Positions 37,201 to 45,859 of a stretch of 64,000 nt of DNA are shown one piece after another. This stretch comes from Yponomeuta sedellus. Taxonomy: Eukaryota > Arthropoda > Insecta > Lepidoptera > Yponomeutidae. The translations under genes were made by a program, and so were the position numbers. Every line of letters begins with the position of its first letter. The first letter of the stretch is position 1. The DNA lies in the NCBI GenBank assembly GCA_934045075.1, contig OW203725.1, forward strand, positions 14,506,269 through 14,570,268, in the 5' to 3' direction. A model generated the notes under the pieces. It did not search any database and had not been told where the DNA came from. It saw only the letters and a list, made by a program, of their open reading frames with translations.

Positions 37201-40200
37201 CTACTAACTTACACAAGCCGGGCGAAAGAATACTGCAAGCAGAAACGAGAGAAGATCGCAAACAAAGCCAAAAGCGGCACATCGCGATCGACGTAGAGAC
37301 GGAGCGCGCCAAGCTCCACGCCCTGCTGTCGTCGCCGCGAGCCGCGCACACGTCGCCCCGCGAGCGCGCCTCCGGGAGCGAGCCGAAAGCGACCAGCGGC
37401 TGGGAGCGGGACGACGCGTCGAGCGACTCCGGCTCGCGGCGCTCCACGCCCGCGCCGCCGCCCGCGCACCAGAGGCCCTCGCCCGCCCCGCCGCCGCCGC
37501 CGCCCGCCGCGCCTGCGCCCGTCGACCTGTCCGCCCCGCTCGACCTCAGCGAGGCACAGGACTTCTCGCTCGGCCGCCGCACGCCCGCGCCCGTTACCGA
37601 CGCCGGCGCCGGCGCCTCGGCGGTCACGCCTGCCAAGAGTAGGCTAGACGAGTCCCTCAGCAGGCTTATGAAGAGGAAAAATGTGGTAGGTGTCTCGACT
37701 GTATTGTTTAATACGTAAAGCCACATTGATACCTCAATTTGCTTCGACAACCGTGACCTTACGGTACCGGAGCGATATTTGCATCACTTGTGCATTAACC
37801 TTATTCAGAGCTTGTTCAAATTATACTTTGTCATGTTCGTTTGATCACCTTTTATGGGCAGAGAAGGGTGTGCTTATTAACACTGCACACTTTTGAAAAG
37901 ATAGACTTGCCCGATGATATTTTAAGTTTATATGAAGTTACATGATGAGTAAATGTATAGTTACTCGTATTTATTAAACGGGTCTAATCGCGATTATTTA
38001 TTAGGTAAAACGTAATTACCTTATTTCCCGACGTTTCGGCAGCGTTACAGTTGCCGTGGTCTCGGGTAGACTGAAGTGGCGAGTACAGTCAATTATTGTA
38101 GGTAGTCATTATTAATTTTTCGCAGCTGGCCGACACAAAACACTCACTACGCCAACGGACAGATAAGGCGCGTGACTTGTATTTACTTAGCACTGGATTC
38201 CCCGTACTTAAAAGCTTGAAACCATCCTCTCTGTTGAAATTCTCGTGTTTTTTATTTTCAATTGCTTCCCGAACGATTCTTCAGTAATACTGTCGATCGG
38301 TTGAGAGAACTTTCGGTCGATGTAGCTCGATCCAGTGGTTCGTTCCAGCGTCCATAAATGCTCAGCTATTGCGGATTTCTTTACCTAGACAGGTACAGGT
38401 TCTTGACTGCAGCAATGTGCTCTTTGACCCTTTCCGCTATAGATTGCTGCGTTTGGCCAATGTAGAAGCTTCCAACTACTAACTACAGTCAATCTTGTAA
38501 ACTCCTGCAGACTGTAAGGGTGATTAAAACAATATACATTTTATTGGAGTCCCAAGCGAACCAAATTGTGGATTAAGCAATATAACAACCTATGTATATT
38601 TTCACAGCCTGCTCCAGAGCCAGTTGTCGGGAAGGAGAAGAAAAGAAAGAAGTTGGATGAAATAGTTTTGGGACTATCTGCAGCCAAAGGTCAAAGCTCA
38701 CCTTCAAGTAGTCTACCAGCAGAGTCCTCGCGTAAGTCCGCTTCGGTATTGCCGAATGTTAGCGTCACTCCTGTCGGACCACCGAGTACATCAACTCAAC
38801 ATAGTCAAAAACCATTCTCGGTTACTGTTACAAATGTCCCATCTCCGCAATCTACATCCAAGGAGTTGTCGTCATTTTTGCAACAATCTCTGGAACAATC
38901 CAGTTTGAGTAAGGGGCAGAAGGCTAGTGCTACTCACGTGAAATCGTTTTCTCATGAAGCAAAGGTGAACAAATGGCTGGCTGAGCAAGCCTCAGTAGAC
39001 GCGCGGCGGCGAGTGAGCGCGCCGCGCTTGTCGCCCGATGAACATGTGCCGGTCGTCCATCGCGTCTCAGGCAAACGCCTCGTCGGAAACAAGGCGCCGC
39101 AACTCAAACATCTCGCTCAGTGGATCGCCGAAAATCCTATGTATGACATCGATCCCAAATGGACTGAAGGCATAAAAGAACACGTTAAATTGCCTCAAGA
39201 TGTACGCAGCTCTCGACATTCCCCTATGCAGTCTAGTAGCTCCACAGGAGAGAGAAAGAAGGGTAGACCTCCTTCTCTGGACGCGGCGTCAAACGTACTA
39301 ACGTCTAATCCACTATTGAGCCAGAACTTGGCTGGTCTTAACCCTGCTCTTTTAGCCAGCTTGAGCGCATTTGATCCAAAGACTCTAGCTTCGACTCTTT
39401 CGAGCTTAACTGGGTTTGATCCCAAACTTCTGAACACTTTTGACCCGAAATTATTATCGAGTTTAGGTAGTTTCGATCCCAAGAACAATCCGTTGCTGAG
39501 CTCATTCAATAGCATGCCAAACTTACTTGGTGGAAACTTATTTGCCAATTTGGCCGGCTTGGGACTGCCGGGACTATCCTCGTTGGACATGAGTGCCCTC
39601 GGAGCTGCCGGGAGCTCTGTTGACAGCAAAAATAAATCCAGGAAATCTGACGGTGCGGGCAGTTCCGGCTCGAAGGCTAGTAGTAACTCACAATTCCCGT
39701 TCGTATTTCCAAACCCTAATATGTTGTACCCTCAACTTGGCTTAGGAGGCATGAACCCTTTTGGTATGCACTCGGGGATGTCCTCCGCGTACGACACACT
39801 GGGTCTGCTGAGCAGCACATCCAGCACAGCTACGATGCACAGCTCGAGCCACACCTCCGCGCGCGGAGGCGTTAAGTCATCGACACCAAAGCCTTCTACT
39901 GTTGTCACTAGCTCGACCCATTCTCGTCACCAAAAATCATCTACGCAACAGTCAAGTAGCCAGTTACCACAAATATTCTTACCTCCAGATACATACCTCT
40001 TAGAATCTCTTTCAAAACATAATTACGACGCTTTACTTAAAGCCGAAAAACAAAAACATGGTCACGAGGGGCACGAAGCTACAGATCTGTCTAAGGTGGA
40101 CAAAAAGAAATTACATTATGATTCTTTGAGGTCACAAATTCCTCCTGAATTTGCTGCAGTCCAAGAAAAGCTGCTGAAGGGAGATAAAAAAGATATTGAC

Positions 40201-40950
40201 ATAAGCAAAATGTTACTAGAACAAATGGCATCTGGAGCCCTTAGTGCCAGTCTTGTCAGTGCAGCTGAAGGCAAAAAGGCAAAAGAAAGTGATAACAAGG
40301 ACTTGTTTGAAAAGATGAGTAAAACTTCGTCAGAATATGTTGCCAAGGCGTTGATGGCAGATGACAGCGCCACGGTGATTCCAGGTCATAAGAGGACTCA
40401 TGACGAAATAGTCAATCAACCTGAAAACTTAACACTAATGCAACACGACAGAAATGCAAGCAAGAAAATGAAGGAAGAAGTATATTCTGATCAAAGTAAT
40501 AAAACGAATGCACCTACACATACAGGTGAAATGGACCTAGAAGACTTGATAGCACCATCAACAGTAATTAAGACTGGGGTTAAACCTTCTGACTTTGAAA
40601 CTAATAGAAAGTCTTTAGAGTCTCTCTCTGACAAGGAAGATAAATTACAATCAATGCCCAAGTTAATAAATTCCCATGAGCTGGAAACAGAAATTCAACA
40701 TAGTTCTGAAAAATTCGAAAGTGGTGGCGAAAGCTCCACAAACAAAACAGACAAAGAATGCGATCTCACCGATGAACATTTACCTGGCGAAGACATTGCC
40801 TCGAATGAGAGTGGTAGGAAGGGGAATAAGAAGAAAGGGCGCAAGTCTTCCGAAGAAGGCGCCAGCGCAGGCCCGCGGCGCGAGTTGCGGTCCAGTGCCA
40901 GTAGACAATCCACTGATTCAGCATCACATTCATCCATCACGAATAGTTAA
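17492..40950 (+). CDS. kis: kismet/CHD7-type chromodomain helicase (15 coding exons)
   Basis: Coding exons: 17492-17628, 17706-17995, 18810-18931, 19133-19234, 20119-26056, 26159-26333, 26532-26619, 32128-32423, 33322-33411, 33673-33870, 33992-34238, 34816-35147, 35749-35895, 36824-37685, 38608-40950. Every junction is GT-AG and in phase, giving 3,788 residues. The protein is an ATP-dependent nucleosome remodeler of the CHD6-9 subfamily, acting in the nucleus in transcription and chromatin activation. Subfamily evidence: two chromodomains, the first with YLHCEW, before a SNF2 ATPase ([12 protein letters not shown]), SANT/SLIDE-like segments and a C-terminal BRK domain. Mi-2 and CHD1 lack BRK. 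It is longer than human CHD7 (about 3,000 residues) and shorter than the long fly Kismet form. No frame-breaking change was seen. Alternative exons or upstream promoters cannot be excluded. Confidence 0.95.
18005..18300. repeat. Dispersed 'gggttccgtagtcaac' repeat in intron 2
   Basis: cccttatagggttccgtagtcaac and gtccgtccgtctgtctgtc are words of a repeat very common in moth genomes. The related words near 6110 suggest a second, older copy. The rest of intron 2 to 18809 shows nothing recognisable. Confidence 0.55.
18965..19075 (+). repeat. Short interspersed repeat B, copy 1
   Basis: caaccctgtatgtcaccacc, gctggggcatgggtcttcct and gcattgctggaaggttaggcc align with 32864-32935 (intron 8). Both are on the + strand. 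Confidence 0.65.
19539..19986. mobile_element. MITE with TAA duplication in kismet intron 4
   Basis: Ends read gcgctagttcacacatggcg and, complemented, gagctagttcagacatggcg. TAA is present on each side (19536-19538, 19987-19989). The 448-bp body is full of cgcgcgg words and has no ORF of interest. Three-base TAA duplications point to the PIF/Harbinger group. Confidence 0.8.
20119..26056 (+). CDS. kis: kismet exon 5: chromodomains and ATPase
   Basis: This 5,938-base exon encodes residues 218-2196. Order: Q/P/N/M-rich disordered region; basic AT-hook-like [17 protein letters not shown] (about residue 930); acidic and Lys-rich linkers; chromodomain 1 starting near residue 1276 ([17 protein letters not shown]) and finishing at 1427-1466 ([18 protein letters not shown]) after an acidic insert; chromodomain 2 (about 1483-1548, VERILD...[16 protein letters not shown]); SNF2_N from about 1578 with Walker A DEMGLGKT (1602) and Walker B box VIDEAH (1712); and helicase C (about 1899-2050) with HRVLIFSQM and QARCHRIGQ. 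Catalytic motifs are all intact. The donor is gatg/gtatgt; reading past it stops after 21 residues. Confidence 0.95.
26159..26619 (+). CDS. kis: kismet exons 6-7: SANT-like segment
   Basis: Exons 26159-26333 and 26532-26619 encode residues 2197-2284: [53 protein letters not shown] and VEDCARII-like IEDCARII. This corresponds to the SANT region that follows the helicase in CHD proteins and helps couple ATPase activity to nucleosome binding. The exon 7 donor (aatt/gtaaga) opens the 5.5-kb intron that contains the LTR element. Confidence 0.93.
26804..27285 (+). repeat. Left LTR
   Basis: Contains a TATA-like ggatataaatagcgg at about 27029 and a polyadenylation hexamer aataaa at about 27225. These regulatory signals sit inside a kismet intron in the sense direction, so the LTR could start or end transcripts there. 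Confidence 0.95.
27313..29026 (+). pseudogene. gag of the LTR element, fused in frame to an RNase H tail
   Basis: The first part (27313 on) is Pro/Thr-rich and built from repeated 'ccacgcccac' words. After a frame change near 27560-27588 it becomes a Glu/Gln coiled coil made of 21-base repeats (REEQRGQ), with a TAG at 27896-27898. From 27920 the capsid-like region follows ([17 protein letters not shown] ... [11 protein letters not shown]), then a zinc knuckle [12 protein letters not shown] whose fourth ligand is lost. Shortly after, [14 protein letters not shown] appears, a tether normally found after RNase H. The join shows that a large pol segment was removed in frame. A TAA ends it at 29024-29026. 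Confidence 0.85.
29027..30184 (+). pseudogene. Integrase region of the LTR element
   Basis: It continues in the same frame beyond the TAA. It shows an H2C2 zinc module (HDGVSGGH ... CRKCATC), the DDE core with Asp in VDVAGPF, Asp in [10 protein letters not shown] and Glu in [12 protein letters not shown], and a basic C-terminal part. A one-base loss near 30160 shifts the frame before the GPY/F-type end. Integrase joins element cDNA to host DNA. This copy could not encode a full pol protein. Confidence 0.9.
30298..30779 (+). repeat. Right LTR
   Basis: Same length as the left LTR, with substitutions only at the positions equivalent to tcccRaacc, cgcgtKcacc and tagcMcgta. The remaining intron from 30784 to 31500 shows no recognisable element. 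Confidence 0.95.
31527..31633 (+). mobile_element. tRNA-derived mini-SINE, copy 1 (intron 7)
   Basis: The head folds as a tRNA: acceptor cgcccat/atgggcg, D arm gctc...gagc, anticodon stem ctggc/gccag and T arm with ggttcgaatcc. Box A (tagctcagttgg) and box B are intact. The anticodon loop acggata lacks the invariant U33, so a working tRNA is unlikely. The tail tagcctctaaataggttttt is shared with the copies at 44694 and 45736, which marks a SINE family. Just upstream (31500-31525) lies an inverted fragment of the same tail. Confidence 0.8.
32128..35895 (+). CDS. kis: kismet exons 8-13: SANT/SLIDE-like region
   Basis: Exons 32128-32423, 33322-33411, 33673-33870, 33992-34238, 34816-35147 and 35749-35895 encode residues 2285-2720. 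Landmarks: [20 protein letters not shown] (exon 8), [17 protein letters not shown] (exon 9), [20 protein letters not shown] (exon 10), a Ser/Asp-rich stretch (exon 11), [20 protein letters not shown] plus [14 protein letters not shown] (exon 12) and [17 protein letters not shown] (exon 13). All are conserved blocks of the CHD6-9 subfamily. Exon 13 is GC-rich. Introns are small apart from repeats at 32864 and 35931. Confidence 0.93.
32430..33321. other. Intron 8 with short interspersed repeat B, copy 2
   Basis: At 32864-32935 the words caacccttgtatgtccccac, gctggggcacgggtctcttc and gcatcgcaggaaggccaggcc match the repeat at 18965. The rest is AT-rich intron with nothing recognisable. Confidence 0.6.
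35931..36246. mobile_element. MITE with TAA duplication in kismet intron 13
   Basis: Ends ggctgaattttcatcac and, complemented, ggctcaattcacactgg are flanked by taa (35928-35930, 36247-36249). The interior is dense in cgcgcg/gcgcgt words, like the MITE at 19539, but the ends differ. It is 316 bp and noncoding. Confidence 0.65.
36824..37685 (+). CDS. kis: kismet exon 14: acidic and proline-rich linker with PxDLS motifs
   Basis: Encodes residues 2721-3008. It begins [19 protein letters not shown], the end of the conserved SLIDE-like region, then an acidic Ser-rich stretch, then a very GC-rich Pro/Ala segment containing PVDLS (37518-37532, residues 2953-2957) and PLDLS (37536-37550, residues 2959-2963). 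PxDLS is the known docking motif for the CtBP corepressor. The exon ends [12 protein letters not shown] at a gtaggt donor. Confidence 0.92.
37975..38525 (-). mobile_element. Penelope-like element remnant (GIY-YIG end)
   Basis: Minus-strand reading, with frameshifts, gives [12 protein letters not shown], then pieces of a GIY-YIG block (a frame reading [17 protein letters not shown]), [14 protein letters not shown], and [20 protein letters not shown]. These are typical of the C-terminal endonuclease of Penelope-like retroelements. The 3' part has cccgacgtttcggcagcgtt and gtctcgggtagac. A further piece of the same 3' region (attaggtaaaacgtaattac) is at 48797. It lies in kismet intron 14, opposite to the gene. 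Confidence 0.7.
38608..40950 (+). CDS. kis: kismet exon 15: BRK domain and C-terminus
   Basis: Encodes residues 3009-3788 and the stop at 40948. It begins [20 protein letters not shown]. The BRK domain is at about 3153-3195 ([20 protein letters not shown], then [19 protein letters not shown]), a mark of CHD6-9 and Brahma-type proteins. After it come Leu/Ser-rich sequence with four FDPK motifs (39369-39485), Ser/Gly/Met-rich linkers, a charged helix-prone part ([16 protein letters not shown]) and a basic Ser-rich end ([20 protein letters not shown]). Confidence 0.95.
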   Translation, partial: PAPEPVVGKEKKRKKLDEIVLGLSAAKGQSSPSSSLPAESSRKSASVLPNVSVTPVGPPSTSTQHSQKPFSVTVTNVPSPQSTSKELSSFLQQSLEQSSLSKGQKASATHVKSFSHEAKVNKWLAEQASVDARRRVSAPRLSPDEHVPVVHRVSGKRLVGNKAPQLKHLAQWIAENPMYDIDPKWTEGIKEHVKLPQDVRSSRHSPMQSSSSTGERKKGRPPSLDAASNVLTSNPLLSQNLAGLNPALLASLSAFDPKTLASTLSSLTGFDPKLLNTFDPKLLSSLGSFDPKNNPLLSSFNSMPNLLGGNLFANLAGLGLPGLSSLDMSALGAAGSSVDSKNKSRKSDGAGSSGSKASSNSQFPFVFPNPNMLYPQLGLGGMNPFGMHSGMSSAYDTLGLLSSTSSTATMHSSSHTSARGGVKSSTPKPSTVVTSSTHSRHQKSSTQQSSSQLPQIFLPPDTYLLESLSKHNYDALLKAEKQKHGHEGHEATDLSKVDKKKLHYDSLRSQIPPEFAAVQEKLLKGDKKDIDISKMLLEQMASGALSASLVSAAEGKKAKESDNKDLFEKMSKTSSEYVAKALMADDSATVIPGHKRTHDEIVNQPENLTLMQHDRNASKKMKEEVYSDQSNKTNAPTHTGEMDLEDLIAPSTVIKTGVKPSDFETNRKSLESLSDKEDKLQSMPKLINSHELETEIQHSSEKFESGGESSTNKTDKECDLTDEHLPGEDIASNESGRKGNKKKGRKSSEEGASAGPRRELRSSASRQSTDSASHSSITNS

Positions 40951-43670
40951 ATATGTTATAAGTATAATTACCACTGTCTTATTACGCGTGCATTTGCATC
41001 TTAACGGCGTAAGTAGCCATGAAGTGTAGGTTGGCATACATAGGATTGCGGCGAATTTTACGTCTAACGCTTACTGAATATCTGAAAATCAAATCCAAAA
41101 TTGGAGAATATCTTAGAGAAGTTCAATGTTCCAACAAACAACATTTCCTATCGGTTAAATAATTACGCAATTTTTTTTAATTCAAATATTAGGCTCATTC
41201 GATTTTATCTGATTTTAGACCTTAGTATAAAAATGTTTTATTAGATAAAGTTAGGCTCTCAAATCTTGCATACTGATTTATCGAACAACAGTTGTACGTT
41301 TTCTTTCACTGGCAGCTTCAAAAGTTAGCAAGGCAGAAAAAAAATTTGTTAAATAAGGTAGTAAGTACTGTCTATCGTCTTAAATTACTGAGAGTATAAT
41401 TATTATGTGTATCTGTTTTAAGTGACATTTTAATTTAATTTTACTTATTAGGTAATATTGGTTAGAGACTCGGCAGAATTTTAAAGATATTAAGTTCTAC
41501 TATTGTTAGGAGTTATTATCACGACTGATATACTTACTTGAGTTAACGTGACTGACGTATGGCGTCATTCCTTTCTCCATATCCTTGAATAATAAATAAT
41601 GGATTACGTGTGTCAGAAATTATTATAACCGTTTATTATGTACCACCCTAGCAGGTCCACAATATACGGTTTTTCTGGTTTTATCAGATTTCTTTTATTA
41701 CTGACCAAAAACTTGTCACATCACTGTAAAAAACTATATGAAAGAATGAGCACTTAATAGCGTGACAACAACGAATACGTGAAAATATTAATAACAACAC
41801 AAAGGTTACAAATCCCAAATTACAAATAAAAAGTTAGAAGTTTCTATTTTTTACCGACTCTCATCATTATTATCAGCCCACAGCTGGGTATAGGCCTTTT
41901 CCAACAAAAGCCATCTCTCACGATCCCTTGCCAGCCGCATCCACGGATCCACTGACGACTCCACGACAGTCTGACTGACTATCGTCCAAATTGTTGGGAC
42001 CATTTATCGAGACACCTTGCGAGGTGGGAAGATTATAGATGGACCAGGGCATTTACAGAGACGGCCGAGAACAGGCTGACGGTCAGTGGACAGGCCAGCG
42101 GCCCTATGGTCGGACGACGTCGTTGAATGACTAGCATGTTTAAAAACAAACCGTTGAATTAAAAATTGCGTTGAAGATCGGCCACGCACACACAATTTTT
42201 TTTTATTTGGAATTATTTCGCTGTACTGAAATTTTCTTTTTCTGCTCAAATATTTTATCACTATTATTTGTTGCTAAACTCAAAGAAAAAAAATATTTTA
42301 CTCAATCGGAAATGGCAATGTATGCCTGAAAATTATATGGCCTATACCTATGCTACCACTTGACAATACACTTGGTAAAAGGTTACATCGATTTTAAATT
42401 AATAGATATGGAGTTCTTGAAACACTTAATGACCCGTTTATTTGTAACTTGTCTATCCTGGTACTGGATGGGAGAGAGCAATGACGTTAAAGTTACATAG
42501 CTTGGCTAGGATATGAGTCGAAACGGCTACGTACCGTACCGGGTATGTGTACAATGGTAATCTGACGCCATCATGGTATGATGTACGATCAGCCTGCTGC
42601 TCTGAAATGAAATAGGGCGAGTCGTCCTCAACTCTATTAGCAACTACCTATATAAATGCCCTTAGCTTAGCTTCGCATACCAGTCTATGTACTAGAAATT
42701 CTCAATCTCAGTTGCCTCTGCGTGTCTCAGCCTATTTTTTCGCAAATGTTCTGCTATTTTAGTAGCAGGTAATATCTATTCTTATTATTGTAGATATAAG
42801 TATCATAATTAATGTCTGTAATGAATGAAATATAAACTTAAGACTGCACATGTTACAAAATACAAATGTTGCGTAATGAATGTATCTACGTAAAACTTGT
42901 TAACTGTTTTTAATTTCTTTTTGATCAAAAGATCTCTCGCAGGTGCGATAATCATTATCTAAAACAATATTTATTTATTAAATAAAATGCGAATAAATTA
43001 ACACAATGAATGAAGAAATGTATGAAGTTGGATTTTATGGACTCTACAGCGCAATTAGATATGAAACAATTAGATCTGTCTTCAAATACCCAAAAAAAAT
43101 CGTTTGAATGGGTTTGACATTTATTGATTAACGGGTCGTTTTTGACGAGACTTAAAAATATTTTGATAACAATTAAATCCTTTATGATATTAAATTTGTT
43201 TCTGGACTTTGGCTAATTGGTAAATTCAAGTGAAGTTAACATTTGAAATACAAGTATGTATTACATCTGCCGTTGTACTCAAGTAGACAATATGAATTGC
43301 ACATAATTTATAATTTTCATTTATACGTTTTAATGTAGATTTTTAAGAGTGATACGTAGTTCATCTCTTTGTATTCTAGGTATAAGTATTAAGTCAAACA
43401 CTGAATGTGATAAAAATATTTATTACATGCAAAAACTAATCTGTGCTGTATGATGATTGTATTATAATAAAAAAAATCAATGTGACAAATCATGAATAAA
43501 TGTGGGACTTCTAAATCTTAACTTTCTTTTCTTTATTTTGTATTGTAGTCGATCGTACAAAAGGTGACTACAATGTTATATCAAAGATAAAAAAGGGTGT
43601 ATTTAACTCCACACTAAAATATCCATAAGTATTTAAGCGAAATTGTAAAAAATACAAAATCAGTAATGTC
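40951..43670 (+). other. kismet 3' UTR and flanking noncoding DNA
   Basis: The first clear aataaa hexamer after the stop is near 41589, and others occur at about 42985 and 43490, so the transcript end is uncertain. Around 41865-42080 there is a dispersed repeat (cagcccacagctgggtatagg, then ccagccgcatccacggatcc). No credible coding region is present. Confidence 0.5.
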
Positions 43671-43701
43671 AAAATACATCACAAAGGCCTGTGCAGACGA
43701 G

Positions 43702-43730
43702 GGACTTTTGTCCCCAAGGGACAAAAGTCC
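43702..43730. repeat. Tight perfect hairpin
   Basis: ggacttttgtccc and gggacaaaagtcc are exact complements separated by three bases. Confidence 0.75.
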
Positions 43731-43739
43731 GTGAATCGT

Positions 43740-44480
43740 AACAGTAGATTGTTAACCGAGGGTCTAAAGAATCCATTCCCGAGGTATTGCTGCGCCCGAG
43801 CGCTGCAAGGCCGTCTATGGTCTTTACCCGTGTTAAACACTACTTTTCATTTCGAATATGAGGAAAATAAAAACCAATTTTTATTCAAATCTTAGCATAA
43901 ATAGTACATTGTTAACCAAGGGCTGTATGACATCAATTGCATATGAGGTTTTTGGCGCCCGAGCGCAGCGAGGGCGCTAATTAGCCCGAGTATGCAATTG
44001 ATGCTTACACCCGAGGTAAACACTCTGCTTTACATATCGATTGTGAGGGAAGTAAAAAAAACAAGAAAGCAGGTTGACTTTTTTTGATTTGACATTTTTC
44101 AAAACTTTTGAGAAAGAACTCCAAAACCCGAAAAAAAATTAATTTCGCGCCTCTAGTCTACTGACTTTTTAAATCGATTTCAATTAACATACGATGATGA
44201 CTGCGAAATAAATAGTTCGATATTTAAAATAAAATCTTCATAAATAATTCTAATATAAATTGTCTCGATTCCTATTCGAGTAAATAATCGATACCGAGAA
44301 AAAAAATATTAACTTTTAAAAAATATTCTTGCAGTATGAGTATGACAGTTCTTTTTTCAAATTCCAAAACCTATGCTGTAATGTTATTGTTAACATTACA
44401 TGGTATGTTTTGAAACCTATGCTGTAATGATATCCATACACCCCGGCATTCAGGGAAGTAAGTAACTACTTACAGAGCAA
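43740..44480 (+). repeat. Repeat unit K, an older copy and copy 1
   Basis: Copy 1 (about 43905-44270) contains attgttaaccaagggctgta, gcgcccgagcgcagcgaggg, cttacacccgaggtaaacac, then acttttgagaaagaactcca and aaatcgatttcaattaaca. Copy 2 begins near 44490. A third, diverged copy is at 43740-43850. The internal gcgcccgagcgcagcgagggcgc is self-complementary. Confidence 0.75.
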
Positions 44481-44693
44481 GAGATATGTAATAGTAGATT
44501 GTTAACCATGGGCTGTATGACATCAATCGCATATGAGGTTTTTGGCGCCCGAACGCAGCGAGGGCGCTAATTAGCCAGAGTATGCAATTGATGCTTACAC
44601 CCGAGGTAAACACTGCTTTACATATCGATTGTGAGGTAAGTAAAAAAACAAGAAAGCAGGGTTAGATCCATGTCTTCGTCACTTGACATTTTT

Positions 44694-44782
44694 AAAAACC
44701 TATTTAGAGGCTAAAAATTTCACCCATGCCGGGATTCGAACCCGCAACCTCTGGCTATCCGTACCAGTACCGTACCGTACCG
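44694..44782 (-). mobile_element. tRNA-derived mini-SINE, copy 2, 5'-truncated
   Basis: Flanked by an exact 14-base duplication cacttgacattttt (44680-44693 and 44783-44796). On the minus strand it carries the T arm, the anticodon stem part (tggtacggatagccagagg) and the shared tail tagcctctaaataggttttt. The D arm is replaced by ggtac repeats. Comparison with unit K copy 1, which lacks it, confirms insertion. Confidence 0.88.
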
Positions 44783-45581
44783 CACTTGACATTTTTCAAA
44801 ACTTTTGAGAAAGAACTCTAAACCACGAAAAAAAATTACTTTCGCGCCTAGCTAGTCGACTGACTTTTTTACTCTTCACGATTTTATGGCACGCAAGCGC
44901 GTCAAATCGTGCTGGCCAGTTTGATTTTTAAATCGATTTCAATTAACACCGCTCATTTGGCAGAATAATGACGCAAATGTAATTTTTTGCCAATTTGTGT
45001 ATGCCAAAACACCCGAAATAACTGTTTACACTTGGGAAAAAAATGACAGTAATGTAGTTTTGTTTTTTATCGCGTGACGGCGCCACTGTCGTTGTGGCAT
45101 TTTGACAAAGTTCTAACACTTCTGAATGAAACAACGTCTCATTTGTCAGTTGCGCGGAGAGGCCCGTGGAATGCAATAATTGTATGTTAGTGTTACATTG
45201 GTGTAAAGGTAATTATGACAACTTATTTTTTACTTATTTGGTATAATAATGGCTTAATTGTCATTGTGACTTTAGCTAAATAAGATTTTAAGGTACTCAT
45301 TGACACAATTTTTGCGAATAATAACTGTTGTAATAATTTTAATCAAACATTGTTTCAGGTGACTAATATAAAAAACCAACAAATTGTTTGTTACTTTTGG
45401 TATGAAGGTTTGGGAAATCACAACGAAATACGACTTAGAAGGAGATAAAAGACTTAATACTAACTACAGCATACTATTCTAAAATTGAAATTTCACAAAA
45501 CAAGTAAAATGATTTAAAGAAGTTATCAAAAAAATATCATTCCGAGATTTTACTCTAGTTTCTATGACGCTATTCTTTTAA

Positions 45582-45719
45582 GGGCTGATTTTTCAATAGT
45601 CAGATAACTTTTATCTGAGGAATAAAAATGGCAGTTTGACAGCTTATGTATGAAAATTATGTCAAACCGCCATTTTTATTCCTCAGATAAAAGTTATCTG
45701 ACTATTGAAAAATCAGCCC
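45582..45719. mobile_element. Fold-back MITE with TAA duplication
   Basis: Two arms of about 60 bases beginning gggctgatttttcaatagtc are near-perfect complements separated by a short loop. taa flanks both sides. The 138-bp structure would fold into one long hairpin. It is of the type ascribed to Harbinger-related MITEs. Confidence 0.9.
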
Positions 45720-45735
45720 TAAATAATACAAATCT

Positions 45736-45847
45736 CCGCCCAGTCGCCCATTAGCTCAGCTGGATAGAGCGCTGGCACGGATAGCCAGAGGTCGCGGGTT
45801 CGAATCCCGGCATGGGTGGAATTTTTAGCCTCTAAATAGGTTTTTAA
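45736..45847 (+). mobile_element. tRNA-derived mini-SINE, copy 3, full length
   Basis: An exact 11-base duplication aatacaaatct flanks it (45725-45735, 45848-45858), defining a 112-base element. It has the tRNA-like head with box A tagctcagctgg and box B ggttcgaatcc, and the tail tttttagcctctaaatagg ending in a short t/a run. The anticodon loop is acggata, as in copy 1. Confidence 0.88.
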
Positions 45848-45859
45848 AATACAAATCTA

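Noticed and set aside
37178..37750. Minus-strand 190-residue ORF
   Set aside because: Antisense shadow of the GC-rich kismet exon 14.
45744..45818. Second tRNA gene
   Set aside because: Same reasons; it lies within a 112-base unit bounded by an exact 11-base duplication.
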